Shown piece after piece: positions 51,900-60,864 of a stretch of DNA of 64,000 bases. This DNA comes from Williamsia sp. 1138 (lineage in GTDB: Bacteria > Actinomycetota > Actinomycetes > Mycobacteriales > Mycobacteriaceae), in assembly GCF_002095435.2 (NCBI RefSeq), contig NZ_MJEJ02000035.1, forward strand, positions 62,001 to 126,000. Direction: 5' to 3'. The notes beneath the pieces were generated by a model. It did not search any database, was not told where the DNA came from, and saw nothing but the letters and a program-made list of their open reading frames with translations. Numbering within the stretch: position 1 is the stretch's first letter; every line of letters begins with the position of its first letter. Position numbers and translations under genes: made by a program.

Positions 51900-53470
51900 C
51901 GAGCCCGCGCCGCCTTGATCAGATCGGCGCACCGCTCGCCGACCATCATGACCGTGATGTTCGGGTTGACGGTGGTGTGCTCGGGAAACACCGAGGCGTC
52001 GGCGACGCGCAATCCGTCGACGCCCTTGACCCGGAGCTCGGGGTCGAGCGGCGACTCGGCGTCGTCGACCGCGCCCATCCGAACACTCCCCGCGACGTGA
52101 TAGACGGTGTTGTGGGTGAGCCGGATGTACTCGGCGAGATCCTCGTCGGACTGCACATCCACGCCGGGGAAGAGCTCGTCGCCTGCCCACTCCGCCATCG
52201 CCGGTTGCGCGACGATCTCGCGGGCGCGCCGGATCCCGGCGATCATGATGCGCATGTCATAGCCATCGGGATCGGTGAAGTACTTCGGGTCGACGAGAGG
52301 CTTGTCCCGAAAGTCCCTTGTGCGCAGTCGGATGGTCCCGCGAGACCGTGCGTGTGTGACGTTCGGGGTCAGTACGAAGACGTTCTCGGAGGTCGGATAG
52401 CCCTGCCGCACCGTGTGCATGTCGAAGGGCACCGACCCGTAATGCATCATCAGGTCGGGGCGATCACGCCCGGCATCGATGGTGTCGAAGATCCCGATCT
52501 CCCACCACTGGGTGGAGGTCTCGGTCATCGGCCGCTTCGCCTCCCAGGAGATGACACCCTCGGGATGATCCTGCAGGTTGGACCCGACACCGGGCGAGTC
52601 GACCAGTACGTCGATCCCGATCTCCCGCAGGTGATCTGCCGGCCCTATTCCTGAGAGCATCAACAACTTCGGGGAGTCCACCGCGCCCGCCGAGAGCACC
52701 ACCTCGGCGTTCGCCCGGACGACGTGCGTGCGTCCGAACTGTCCGTCCACCACCTCGACGCCGACACACTGCCGCCCGTCGAACATCAGCTTCTTGGCAC
52801 GCAGCCCGGTGAGCAAGGTGAAGTTCGGACGGTCGGAGATCGGGTGGATGTAGGAGACGGACGACGACGAGCGGGTTCCGTCCGCGCGTCTGTTGATCTG
52901 AAAGAAGTTGGCGCCCTGCACCACCGTGGCACCTGTGTTGAACTTGGTGGTGGGTAGCCCGGTCTGCGCGCAGGCCTCGAGCAGGGCGACGCCGCAGGGG
53001 TCGGCAGGCGGGACGTTCATCAGGTGCACCGGGCCACTGTCCCCGTGGTGCGGGTAATCGGGGCCGGCGTCCTCGTTGGTCTCCAGGCGCTTGACGAGCG
53101 GCCAGGCCGTCTCTTTGTTCCAGCCTGTTGCGCCGTGGACCGATTCCCATTCGTCGATGTCCTCGGCGGGCGGCCAGAACGCGATACACGAGTTGTGCGA
53201 GGAACATCCGCCCATCACCTTGGCCCGTGCGTGCCGCAGGAACGAGTTACCGTTCTCCTGCGGTTCGACGACATAGTCCCAGTCGTAACCGGATTCGAGT
53301 AGTTCCATCCACCGATCGAGCTGCAGGACCTCAGGGACGTCGCGGTCGTCCGGCCCGGCCTCGATCAGCGCCACGCTGACCGACGGGTCCTCCGACAATC
53401 TGGCGGCGACAGCGCATCCGGCAGACCCGCCGCCGATCACCACATAGTCGAATGTCCGCTCGGCGCTCAT
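51896..53470 (-). CDS. Choline oxidase-type GMC flavoprotein
   Basis: This 524-residue GMC enzyme oxidises choline to betaine aldehyde and on to glycine betaine, with O2 as acceptor. FAD binding is at VVIGGGSAGCAVAARLSE. The active-site pair His458 and Asn502 sits in THNTVYHVAGSVRMG and TVNPNITVMM, with the same 44-residue spacing as in Arthrobacter choline oxidase (His466/Asn510). Blocks such as TRSSSSVSYIHPI agree. It is more like choline oxidase than the BetA dehydrogenase. Its ATG overlaps the aldehyde dehydrogenase stop, placing it last in a three-gene operon. Confidence 0.88.
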   Translation of the reverse strand: MSAERTFDYVVIGGGSAGCAVAARLSEDPSVSVALIEAGPDDRDVPEVLQLDRWMELLESGYDWDYVVEPQENGNSFLRHARAKVMGGCSSHNSCIAFWPPAEDIDEWESVHGATGWNKETAWPLVKRLETNEDAGPDYPHHGDSGPVHLMNVPPADPCGVALLEACAQTGLPTTKFNTGATVVQGANFFQINRRADGTRSSSSVSYIHPISDRPNFTLLTGLRAKKLMFDGRQCVGVEVVDGQFGRTHVVRANAEVVLSAGAVDSPKLLMLSGIGPADHLREIGIDVLVDSPGVGSNLQDHPEGVISWEAKRPMTETSTQWWEIGIFDTIDAGRDRPDLMMHYGSVPFDMHTVRQGYPTSENVFVLTPNVTHARSRGTIRLRTRDFRDKPLVDPKYFTDPDGYDMRIMIAGIRRAREIVAQPAMAEWAGDELFPGVDVQSDEDLAEYIRLTHNTVYHVAGSVRMGAVDDAESPLDPELRVKGVDGLRVADASVFPEHTTVNPNITVMMVGERCADLIKAARAR

Positions 53471-54975
53471 CAGATGCTCCCCTGAGAGTTGTTCTCGAAC
53501 CAACCGGTGACCGCTGGCGCGATGTTCTGGTAGACGTGTTTGGCCTCGCGGTACTCATCGAGACCATTGGGTCCGAGTTCGCGACCCACGCCGGAGTGAC
53601 CGAAACCGCCCCACTCTGCCTGGGGCAGGTACGGGTGATAGTCGTTGATCCAGATGGTGCCGTGCCGCAACCGATTCGCGACCCGTTGGGCTTTGCCTGC
53701 GTCCTGGGTCCACACCGCGCCGGCGAGGCCGTAGTCGGTGTCGTTCGCAATCGCGATCGCGTCCTCTTCGTCGGTGAACGTCTCGACGGTGACCACCGGG
53801 CCGAACGCCTCGTCGATCACCACCGACATCCCGCGGCGGACCTGATCGAGGATCGTCGGCGTGTAGTAATAGCCCGCGTCGAGGTCCGAATCCCCCGATG
53901 TACCGGCGCCGAACGTGCCGCCGCACCGCAGGCGCGCACCTTCGGCGACGCCTTTCTGTATGTATGCGTCCACCTTGTCGCGGTGGGCCGCCGAGATCAG
54001 CGGACCCGTCTCGGCGTTGTCGTCGAACGGCCCGCCGAGCCTGATCTTCTCGGCCCGGGCGACAAGTGCATCGGTGAACTTCTCCGCGATGCTGTCCTGC
54101 ACCACGATGCGGGCCCCTGCCGAACACACCTGCCCGGAATGGACGAAGGCTCCGTTGAGGGCGTTGTCCACCGCAGCATCGAAGTCGGCGTCGGCGAAGA
54201 TGACGTTCGGGTTCTTGCCGCCGAGCTCGAGGGCCACCTTCTTCACGGTGGCCGCTGCCGCCGCAGCGATGACCTTTCCGGTGACCAGTCCCCCGGTGAA
54301 CGAGACCATGTCGACGTCGCGGTGTTCCGAGAGCGGAGCCCCTGCGCCGGGGCCCGCGCCGGTGACGAGGTTCGCCACCCCGGCAGGCAGACCGAGGTCG
54401 TCGAAGACCCGCATCATCAGGATCGCGGTGTGCGGGGTCAGCTCCGCAGGTTTGAGAACGAACGTGCACCCGGCGGCCAGTGCAGGCGACATCTTCCACG
54501 CGGCTTGCAGCAGTGGATAATTCCACGGCGTGATCATGCCGCAGACGCCGACCGGTTCGTACTGGACGCGGCTGACGACCGTGTCGCTGCCCGCATCCAC
54601 CAGCCGTCCGGCGTCCTGCGCGGCGGCGCGCCCGAAGTACTCGAAGCACGCGGTGATGTCGTCGATGTCGATCTCCGACTCCACCAGTCGTTTTCCGGTG
54701 TCGAGAGATTCCGCGCGTGCGAACTCGGCCTTGCGTTCGCGCAGAGCCCCTGCCACGCGCAGCAGGAAGGCCCCACGGTCGGGGGCGGGTACCGATGACC
54801 ACCGGCCGTCGTCGAAGGCTCGACGCGCAGCGGCGATGGCACGTTCGGTGTCTTCGCGGGAGGCCTCGCTGACCGTTCCCACAAGACTTCGATCCGCCGG
54901 GCACTCGATGTCCCGGGTGCCGCCATCGGCCGCGGCCTCCCACGTACCGTCGATGAACAGGGTCTGAGCGGTCAT
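53470..54975 (-). CDS. betB: Betaine-aldehyde dehydrogenase
   Basis: This NAD(P)-dependent enzyme of 501 residues makes glycine betaine. Catalytic residues are Asn152 (ITPWNYPL), Glu250 (ALELGGKNPN) and Cys284 (SGQVCSAGAR). Its start overlaps the betT stop (ATGA) and its stop overlaps the choline oxidase start. The assignment as betB rests on this context as well as on the ALDH family motifs; substrate specificity is not readable from motifs alone. Confidence 0.88.
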   Translation of the reverse strand: MTAQTLFIDGTWEAAADGGTRDIECPADRSLVGTVSEASREDTERAIAAARRAFDDGRWSSVPAPDRGAFLLRVAGALRERKAEFARAESLDTGKRLVESEIDIDDITACFEYFGRAAAQDAGRLVDAGSDTVVSRVQYEPVGVCGMITPWNYPLLQAAWKMSPALAAGCTFVLKPAELTPHTAILMMRVFDDLGLPAGVANLVTGAGPGAGAPLSEHRDVDMVSFTGGLVTGKVIAAAAAATVKKVALELGGKNPNVIFADADFDAAVDNALNGAFVHSGQVCSAGARIVVQDSIAEKFTDALVARAEKIRLGGPFDDNAETGPLISAAHRDKVDAYIQKGVAEGARLRCGGTFGAGTSGDSDLDAGYYYTPTILDQVRRGMSVVIDEAFGPVVTVETFTDEEDAIAIANDTDYGLAGAVWTQDAGKAQRVANRLRHGTIWINDYHPYLPQAEWGGFGHSGVGRELGPNGLDEYREAKHVYQNIAPAVTGWFENNSQGSI

Positions 54976-57107
54976 GCGTCCTCTTTCCGTGCTGTCACGT
55001 CGTCGTCCTCGGTGGGGATGGATTCGAAGTCCTGCGACCAGTCGAGCACAGGCTCGGCGTCGACCGCGGTCGAATCGGCACCTACAGACCGGTGCAAGAA
55101 CTCGAGATGCCGTTCGTAGTGGTCTAGCACGTTGCTGATGAGCTGGTCCTTGGTGAACCCGAAGACGTCGAATCCGTTGCTGCCATCTGCCGAGAACACC
55201 TCCAGACGGAAGAACTTGGTGGGGCTGCTCGGCAGCCGGCCGTACTGCGGGATGAGGTGTTCGGTCGGATACACCTGGTAGTGGAACGGGCGCTCACCGT
55301 CGAACGCGACGTCGAGATGGTAGGCGTGGATGCCACAGGTATCGACGACCTGCTCGCCGACGGTTGCCTGTCTGCCGGCGGCGGTGAGTTCTTCGGCGAC
55401 CTCGCCCAGGGCCGGCCCCACGACCGTCGTGGCGTACCGTTCCGCCGCCTCGACGTCCGGGTACCGGACCGAGCGTTCGATGCGCTGCCGCCAGTGCAGT
55501 GCGGTGCCGCCGGATCCCCGGGTGGACAGTGCCTTCGGCAGGGACAAGCGGGCGGAGGCGGCCCAATTACGTTCCACCTGAAGCGCTTTGAACAGACCGA
55601 GCATGATGAAGACCATGACCAGCGCAAACGGGATGCCCATGATGATGGTCGCGTTCTGCAGCGTGGTGATGCCGCCGATCATGAGCATCGCCAGGGTCAG
55701 CAGTCCGGTCGCCGCGGCCCAGAAAATCCGCACCCACGCGGGTCCGTCCGACTCGTTGTCGGTCATGCGCGACGAGAAGTGCGACATGACGAGCGCGCCG
55801 GAATCAGCGCTGGTGACGTAGAACAACAGCCCGGTGAGGGTGGCGATCACGATCAGCAGGGGCGCGGCCGGGTACTCGTCGAGCAACCCGTAGAAGGCCT
55901 GCTCAGGGGCCGACACCGCGGTCTCCCCGAACTCGGCGTTGCCGCCGCGCACCACCTCGATCGCGCTGTTACCGAAGATCGAGATCCACACCAGGATGAA
56001 CAGGAACGGCACGGTGAGGGTGCCGAGCACGAACTGCCGGATCGTGCGGCCGCGGGAGATCCGGGCCAGGAAGAGTCCGACGAAAGGTGCCCACGCGATC
56101 CACCAGGCCCAGAAGAACAGCGTCCACGACGAGAGCCATTCGTCGGGCCGGTCGTAGGCGAAGGTGTTGAGGGTCATGCCCGGGAAGCGGCTCGCGAAAT
56201 CACCGACGTTCTGCACGATGCCGTCGAAGAGGTATGCGGTCGATCCGGCGATCAGGATGAACAGCATCAGGCCGATGGCGACGATCACGTTGAGTTCGGA
56301 GAGCCGGCGAACGCCCTTGTCGATGCCGGCGACGGCCGACAATGTCGCGATCACCACGGCGACGGCGATGAGACCGGCCTGTGCGAGGTTGCCCTTCGGG
56401 ATGCCGAACAGTTCATCCAGTCCGACGTTGAGCTGGGCGACCCCGATGCCCAGACTTGTCGCCAGCCCGAAGATCGCCCCCAGCAGAGCCGCAATGTCGA
56501 CGAAGTTGCCGAGCCCTCCCTCGACGCGCTTGCCGAAGATCGGATACAGCGCGGAACGGATGCTCAGCGGCAGATTGTGACGGTAGGCGAAGTACCCGAG
56601 CGCCATACCCATCAGTGCATAGAGCGCCCAGCCGATGATGCCGTAGTGGAAGAGCGTCCACGCCAGGGCCTGCCGGGCGGCCTCCGCGGTTTCCCCGTCC
56701 CCCACCGGCGGCGCCAGGTACTGGGTGATCGGCTCGGCCACCGAGAAGAACATCAGATCGATGCCGATTCCGGCCGCGAACAGCATCGCGGTCCAGGAGA
56801 ACAGGTTGTACACCGGCTTCGAGTGGTCAGGACCGAGTTTCACCCGGCCGACCGCGGACATGGCGGCCCACAGCACGAACACAAGGACAACGGTGACCAG
56901 CAGGATGTAGAACCAGCCGAGGTTGGTCGCCACCCAGGACACCGCGGTGCCGATGACCTCATCCGCGCCCTCCTGGTCGATCAGCGCCCAGATGATGATT
57001 CCCATGATGCCGACGCCCGAACCGATGAAGACGGGCCAATTGACAGCGACCTTCGGGGGCCCGGTGGTGACCGGGGTGGAGTGGTCGCGGGATTCTGTCG
57101 TGCTGGC
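54972..57107 (-). CDS. betT: BCCT-family choline/betaine transporter
   Basis: This 711-residue transporter has twelve membrane helices (about 30-530) and a 180-residue cytoplasmic C-terminal tail. The family signature SSWTLFFWAWWIAWAPFVGLFLAR and the segment GIDLMFFSVAEPITQY are diagnostic. It imports choline (or betaine) with sodium or proton symport. The long tail may sense osmotic stress, as in BetT-type members. The ATG at 57107 has AGGA upstream. It is first in the overlapping operon with the aldehyde dehydrogenase and choline oxidase. Confidence 0.88.
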   Translation of the reverse strand, partial: ASTTESRDHSTPVTTGPPKVAVNWPVFIGSGVGIMGIIIWALIDQEGADEVIGTAVSWVATNLGWFYILLVTVVLVFVLWAAMSAVGRVKLGPDHSKPVYNLFSWTAMLFAAGIGIDLMFFSVAEPITQYLAPPVGDGETAEAARQALAWTLFHYGIIGWALYALMGMALGYFAYRHNLPLSIRSALYPIFGKRVEGGLGNFVDIAALLGAIFGLATSLGIGVAQLNVGLDELFGIPKGNLAQAGLIAVAVVIATLSAVAGIDKGVRRLSELNVIVAIGLMLFILIAGSTAYLFDGIVQNVGDFASRFPGMTLNTFAYDRPDEWLSSWTLFFWAWWIAWAPFVGLFLARISRGRTIRQFVLGTLTVPFLFILVWISIFGNSAIEVVRGGNAEFGETAVSAPEQAFYGLLDEYPAAPLLIVIATLTGLLFYVTSADSGALVMSHFSSRMTDNESDGPAWVRIFWAAATGLLTLAMLMIGGITTLQNATIIMGIPFALVMVFIMLGLFKALQVERNWAASARLSLPKALSTRGSGGTALHWRQRIERSVRYPDVEAAERYATTVVGPALGEVAEELTAAGRQATVGEQVVDTCGIHAYHLDVAFDGERPFHYQVYPTEHLIPQYGRLPSSPTKFFRLEVFSADGSNGFDVFGFTKDQLISNVLDHYERHLEFLHRSVGADSTAVDAEPVLDWSQDFESIPTEDDDVTARKEDA

Positions 57108-57342
57108 CATGGCAAGTCCTCGAGGTTTGAAGAAGTCGTGTGGCAGGTCAACGCGTAGGAGATTAGCAGCGCACACTACCGGCGAATCGGACATCGGGCA
57201 CGACGGGACCGCGCGATGGTCGCCGAGTCACCCGTCACATCTGCGTTTGAACACGTTCTACCTGTGGAACCACTGGACCCGGACAACAGAACCGCTGATT
57301 CACCGCGAGTCGACGAGATTCTTTCTCGAGAGGGAGCTGAAC

Positions 57343-57900
57343 ATGACGGAGCACAACAAGGCCGACGAGGCCCGCAAGGGTCTCATCGATTCGGTCAAGG
57401 GCAAGGCGAAGGAAGTTGCCGGCGCCGTGATCGGAAACGACTCGCTCACCGCAGAGGGACAGCTCGAGCAGACGCAGGCCGCCGAGCGCAAGCGGGCGAA
57501 CAGCGTCGAGGCCGTCGCCGATGCCGAGGCCGCTCAGGCGCGAGCCGAAGAGAACGAGGCGAAGATCGAGAGTGCACAGGAGCGCACGGCGGTCAGCGTC
57601 GAGGCAGGAGGCGCGAAAAACGCGGCAGACGCACGCGCCACTGCGCAAAAGCACGCCGCCGAGCAAGCCGCAGCCGCAGAGACCACCCGCGAGAAGACGC
57701 AGGCCGAACGTGACGCCGAACGGGAGATCGCGCTGGCGCAGGCGAAGGAGCGCGGAGACGTTCGCGACGCCGCAGAGGACGTCATCGAAGCCGCCGACGA
57801 TCACCGAGCTAAGACGGCCGAGGCCACCAGCGCTCAGACCGAGGCGGACCGGATCAGGCGGCAGACCGAACGCCTGTCCAACGAGGCCGACCTGCCCTGA
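57343..57900 (+). CDS. CsbD-family stress protein with long Ala/Glu coiled coil
   Basis: This 185-residue protein begins MTEHNKADEARKGLIDSVKGKAKEVAGAVIGNDSLTAEGQLEQTQAA, the CsbD fold. A long Ala-, Glu- and Lys-rich helical region with heptad-like spacing follows. CsbD is a general-stress protein of unknown biochemical role. GAGAGGGAGC precedes the ATG. It is followed 26 bases later by another coiled-coil gene in the same direction. The 235-base upstream gap contains promoters only. Confidence 0.82.
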   Translation: MTEHNKADEARKGLIDSVKGKAKEVAGAVIGNDSLTAEGQLEQTQAAERKRANSVEAVADAEAAQARAEENEAKIESAQERTAVSVEAGGAKNAADARATAQKHAAEQAAAAETTREKTQAERDAEREIALAQAKERGDVRDAAEDVIEAADDHRAKTAEATSAQTEADRIRRQTERLSNEADLP

Positions 57901-57926
57901 CCATCCACGACCACCAGGAGCCATTG

Positions 57927-58595
57927 ATGAGTGTCACCGCTATTCCGTTCGCAGTTCTACGTTTTCAATACCGAATCGCCCGCTTTCCGCTGCAGCTGAT
58001 TGAAGACCAGGTCGTGGCCAAGTGGGATGCCGAGGCTCCCGCCCGGTTGTTCTACGAGCGCTCGCTGGGAGCACTGGATGCCACTGTCGGAGGTGTGCTC
58101 GGTGACTCCACTCTGGCCAAGCGCGGGGCCGCGCTCACCGAACGCAGCGATGCCCTGGCCAAGGCCGCAGAACTCGATGCACAGGCGGCGGCCAAACGTC
58201 AGGCCGCGGACGCCGAGCTGAAGGCCAAGCGCGACAAGGCCGTCGCCGAGCAGAGGAACGCGCGGGAGGAGGCAGAAGAAGACGTCGCCGAAGCGCGCCA
58301 GACGGCAGAGCAGCGCAAGAAGGAAGCCGCGGAGGAGGCTGCCGAGCGCACTGCCGCCGCCAAGAAGCAAGCGGACGAAGTGGCCGCGCAACGTAAGAAG
58401 TCCGTGGACGCGGCGAAGCGTGACGAGCAGGCGAAGATCCGAGCCGCGGAGCATCAGGCGACTGCCGCGGCCGCGGCCAAGAAGAAGGACGCCGCCGCCA
58501 AGCGCGAAGACGCGGCCGCTACCCGGGCGCAGGCCGATCGGGTGGAGAAGCTCGCCGACGCCGAGAAAGAAAAGCGTCAGGCCGACGAGGCCTGA
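57927..58595 (+). CDS. Ala/Lys/Glu-rich coiled-coil protein
   Basis: This 222-residue protein has an N-terminal conserved part (SVTAIPFAVLRFQYRIARFPLQLIEDQVVAKWDAEAPARLFYERSLG, about 1-60). About 160 residues of uninterrupted Ala/Lys/Glu helix follow. A similar mycobacterial family is mislabelled translation initiation factor IF2-like in some annotations; no GTPase motif is present. AGGAG lies upstream of the ATG at 57927. It is paired with the CsbD gene, which suggests a shared stress role. Confidence 0.75.
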   Translation: MSVTAIPFAVLRFQYRIARFPLQLIEDQVVAKWDAEAPARLFYERSLGALDATVGGVLGDSTLAKRGAALTERSDALAKAAELDAQAAAKRQAADAELKAKRDKAVAEQRNAREEAEEDVAEARQTAEQRKKEAAEEAAERTAAAKKQADEVAAQRKKSVDAAKRDEQAKIRAAEHQATAAAAAKKKDAAAKREDAAATRAQADRVEKLADAEKEKRQADEA

Positions 58596-58620
58596 ACCCA
58601 GCTACCTCAGAAGCCGAGAG

Positions 58621-58658
58621 CCGGCGCCGACTACTGCGAGATGTCGGCGCCGGTTTTC
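58621..58658 (+). terminator. Intrinsic terminator inside the 3' end of the convergent MFS gene
   Basis: The perfect 11-bp stem CCGGCGCCGAC (58621-58631) and GTCGGCGCCGG (58643-58653) is followed by TTTTCTT. It terminates the coiled-coil gene. The right arm is part of the coding sequence for the last residues of the MFS protein, so the two genes share these bases. Confidence 0.78.
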
Positions 58659-60097
58659 TTCGTGGACTTGACCATCGTGGCGGCCAGGATCAGCACCACC
58701 GACAGCACCCCGGCAACCATGAACGCAAGATGGGTGCCGTCGGAGTACGCGGTGACCTCGTCGGCGCCATCATTCACCGACGACGTGGTTCCGCGGGTCA
58801 TCAGGGTGATGAACAGGGCGGTGCCTGCCGCGCCCGCAACCTGCTGAACCGTGCTCACGGTCGCGCTGCCGTGTGAATAGAGTTCCGGCGGGAGCGAACC
58901 CAGGGCCGAGGTCATCAGCGGTGTCAGGGCGAAAGCGATACCTGCACTGAGGATGACGTGCGCACCGATCACGTGGGCCAGCGACGAGGTGGTGTTCAGC
59001 GTCGCCAGCAGCCAGGTACCCACGCTCATCGCGATCGTGCCCGGCAGCACCAGCGGACGGGCACCCCAGCGGTCGAACAGCGCCCCGACACCGGGTGCCA
59101 ACAGTCCCATGACGAGACCACCCGGCAGCAAGACCAGGCCGGTGGTCAGCACGCTCTTGTCGAGCACGTTCTGAAGGTAGAGAGGCAGCAGGATCAGTGC
59201 GCCGAACAGGGTCAGCATCAGGCCGCCCATCAGACCGACCGCGAGGCGGAACGAGGCGACCTTGAAGGTGCGCAGATCGAGTAGCGCGAACCCGCGACTG
59301 ACGAGCCGCTGTTGCCGGATCACGAAGAGGACGAGCGCAACGGCACCGATCACCAGCGGGACCCACGGCGGGACGGGCGCGTGCCCGGCCGCCGATTCGC
59401 CGATGCTGCTCAGGCCGTAGACCAACCCACCGAATCCGAGTGCCGACAGCGGGACCGAGATGAAGTCGAGATGAGCCTTGCGGGGCTCGGTGACGTTGCG
59501 GACGAAGAGCCCACCCAGCACGAGCACCGCTGCAGCGATCGGGAGGACGATCCAGAACATCGCACGCCAGTCGAACGACTCGAGGATCAGACCGGACACC
59601 GTGGGTCCGATGGCGGGCGCCACCGAGATCACGATGGACACCAGGCCCATGGTCCGACCACGCGAGTGCTCGGGCACCACGTTCAAGATGGTGGTCATCA
59701 GCAGCGGGATCATCAGTGCGGTGCCGCCGGCCTGGATCACCCGCGCCACCATCAGCACCTCGAATCCTGGTGCGAGGGCCGCGACCAGGGTGCCGACGGT
59801 GAATGCACTCATCGCGGCGATGTACACCGTGCGCATGTGGAAGCGCTGCAGAATGAAGCCCGTGGTCGGGATGATGATGGCCATCGTCAGCAGGAAGCCG
59901 CTGGTCAGCCACTGTGCCGTCGACGCGGTGATCTCGAGGTCGACCATCAGGGTCGGTAGGGCGACGCTCAGGATCGTCTCGTTGAGGATCACGACGAAGG
60001 TCGCGATCAGCAGCAGCCCGATGAGTAGCACGGGATTCGCGGCCTTCTGGGTATCGGCGCCGGCCGCCTTGGTGTCGACCATTGCATCCTCGGTCAC
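58631..60097 (-). CDS. DHA2-type MFS multidrug efflux transporter
   Basis: This protein of about 488 residues has 14 membrane helices, matching the EmrB/QacA-type drug:proton antiporters. The family motif TLMVDLEITASTAQWLTSGFLL and the loop motif C segment GPTVSGLILE are present. The GTG at 60097 has GAGGGGG upstream. It is divergent from a TetR gene, and their shared region holds a perfect palindrome, so it is probably derepressed by its substrate. Confidence 0.88.
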   Translation of the reverse strand: MTEDAMVDTKAAGADTQKAANPVLLIGLLLIATFVVILNETILSVALPTLMVDLEITASTAQWLTSGFLLTMAIIIPTTGFILQRFHMRTVYIAAMSAFTVGTLVAALAPGFEVLMVARVIQAGGTALMIPLLMTTILNVVPEHSRGRTMGLVSIVISVAPAIGPTVSGLILESFDWRAMFWIVLPIAAAVLVLGGLFVRNVTEPRKAHLDFISVPLSALGFGGLVYGLSSIGESAAGHAPVPPWVPLVIGAVALVLFVIRQQRLVSRGFALLDLRTFKVASFRLAVGLMGGLMLTLFGALILLPLYLQNVLDKSVLTTGLVLLPGGLVMGLLAPGVGALFDRWGARPLVLPGTIAMSVGTWLLATLNTTSSLAHVIGAHVILSAGIAFALTPLMTSALGSLPPELYSHGSATVSTVQQVAGAAGTALFITLMTRGTTSSVNDGADEVTAYSDGTHLAFMVAGVLSVVLILAATMVKSTKKTGADISQ

Positions 60098-60145
60098 GAT
60101 CACATCCCCCTCATCGCAGTGCAGAACTTCAGCAGCATATACCAA

Positions 60146-60162
60146 GTGGCAGTGACTGCCAC
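60146..60162. promoter_or_regulatory. Perfect 17-bp palindromic operator between the MFS and tetR genes
   Basis: GTGGCAGTGACTGCCAC is an exact palindrome around a central G, 49 bases from the MFS start and 49 bases before the tetR ATG. It is placed so that one bound TetR dimer could repress both divergent promoters. Confidence 0.8.
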
Positions 60163-60210
60163 ATTGTCACCAGCTGACGAAAACGTGCATCCAGCGGATA
60201 CGCTCGTGGA

Positions 60211-60834
60211 ATGACAGCCACGTCAGCGCCAGAGGCCCCCACCGATCTGCGGGCCCGGCGACGAACCAGGACGCTGCACGAGATCCAGCAGGCAGCGCTC
60301 ACCCTGTTCGAGCGACAGGGTTTCGACGTCACGACGGTCGACGAGATAGCCAGAGATGCTGGGGTGTCCGCGCGGACGTTCTTCAGATACTTCACCACAA
60401 AAGAAGAGTCGGTGCTCTTCGACCTGTATGGATTCGATGAAGCACTGCGGGCCTGCGTCGTCGCCGCCGATCCCACCGAGTTCTCGCTTGCCGACGTGGA
60501 GGCCGCATTCACCGCGGTCATCGAGGGATTCCGTGACGAGCAGAGTGAGGTCGCCCGCACCATCGCACGCATCCAGAAACTGGTCTGCTCGAACGCCAGC
60601 CTGAGTGCCGCGGTGGTCGGCCGGTGTTCGGACAATTCGCAGCGTCTCTCGGCGCTCCTCGAGACCGAGTACGGCATCGAGGTCCGTTCACACGTGCGAC
60701 TGATCCTCGAGATCGCACAACTCGCACTACGGTCGGCGTTCGACGAGTGGGTCAGCCGCGCGACCACGGAATCGTCTGGAGCTGATCTGCTTTCGATCTA
60801 CCAGGACGTCTGCGTACGCGTCCGTAACCTCTGA
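60211..60834 (+). CDS. TetR-family regulator of the adjacent efflux gene
   Basis: This 207-residue repressor has the helix-turn-helix GFDVTTVDEIARDAGVSARTFFRYFTTKEESVLFDLY (about 31-66) and a C-terminal helical sensor domain. FFRYFTTKE is typical of TetR members in actinobacteria. It is divergent from the MFS gene and probably binds the palindrome at 60146. The inducer is unknown. The ATG at 60211 is used. Confidence 0.88.
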   Translation: MTATSAPEAPTDLRARRRTRTLHEIQQAALTLFERQGFDVTTVDEIARDAGVSARTFFRYFTTKEESVLFDLYGFDEALRACVVAADPTEFSLADVEAAFTAVIEGFRDEQSEVARTIARIQKLVCSNASLSAAVVGRCSDNSQRLSALLETEYGIEVRSHVRLILEIAQLALRSAFDEWVSRATTESSGADLLSIYQDVCVRVRNL

Positions 60835-60864
60835 TCTCGATGTCGGTGGCGCCAGGAAGTACGG

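Noticed and set aside
55257-57158. A 633-codon plus-strand frame antisense to betT.
   Set aside because: It is low-complexity (Asp, Arg, Gln, His) and mirrors a strong membrane transporter on the other strand.
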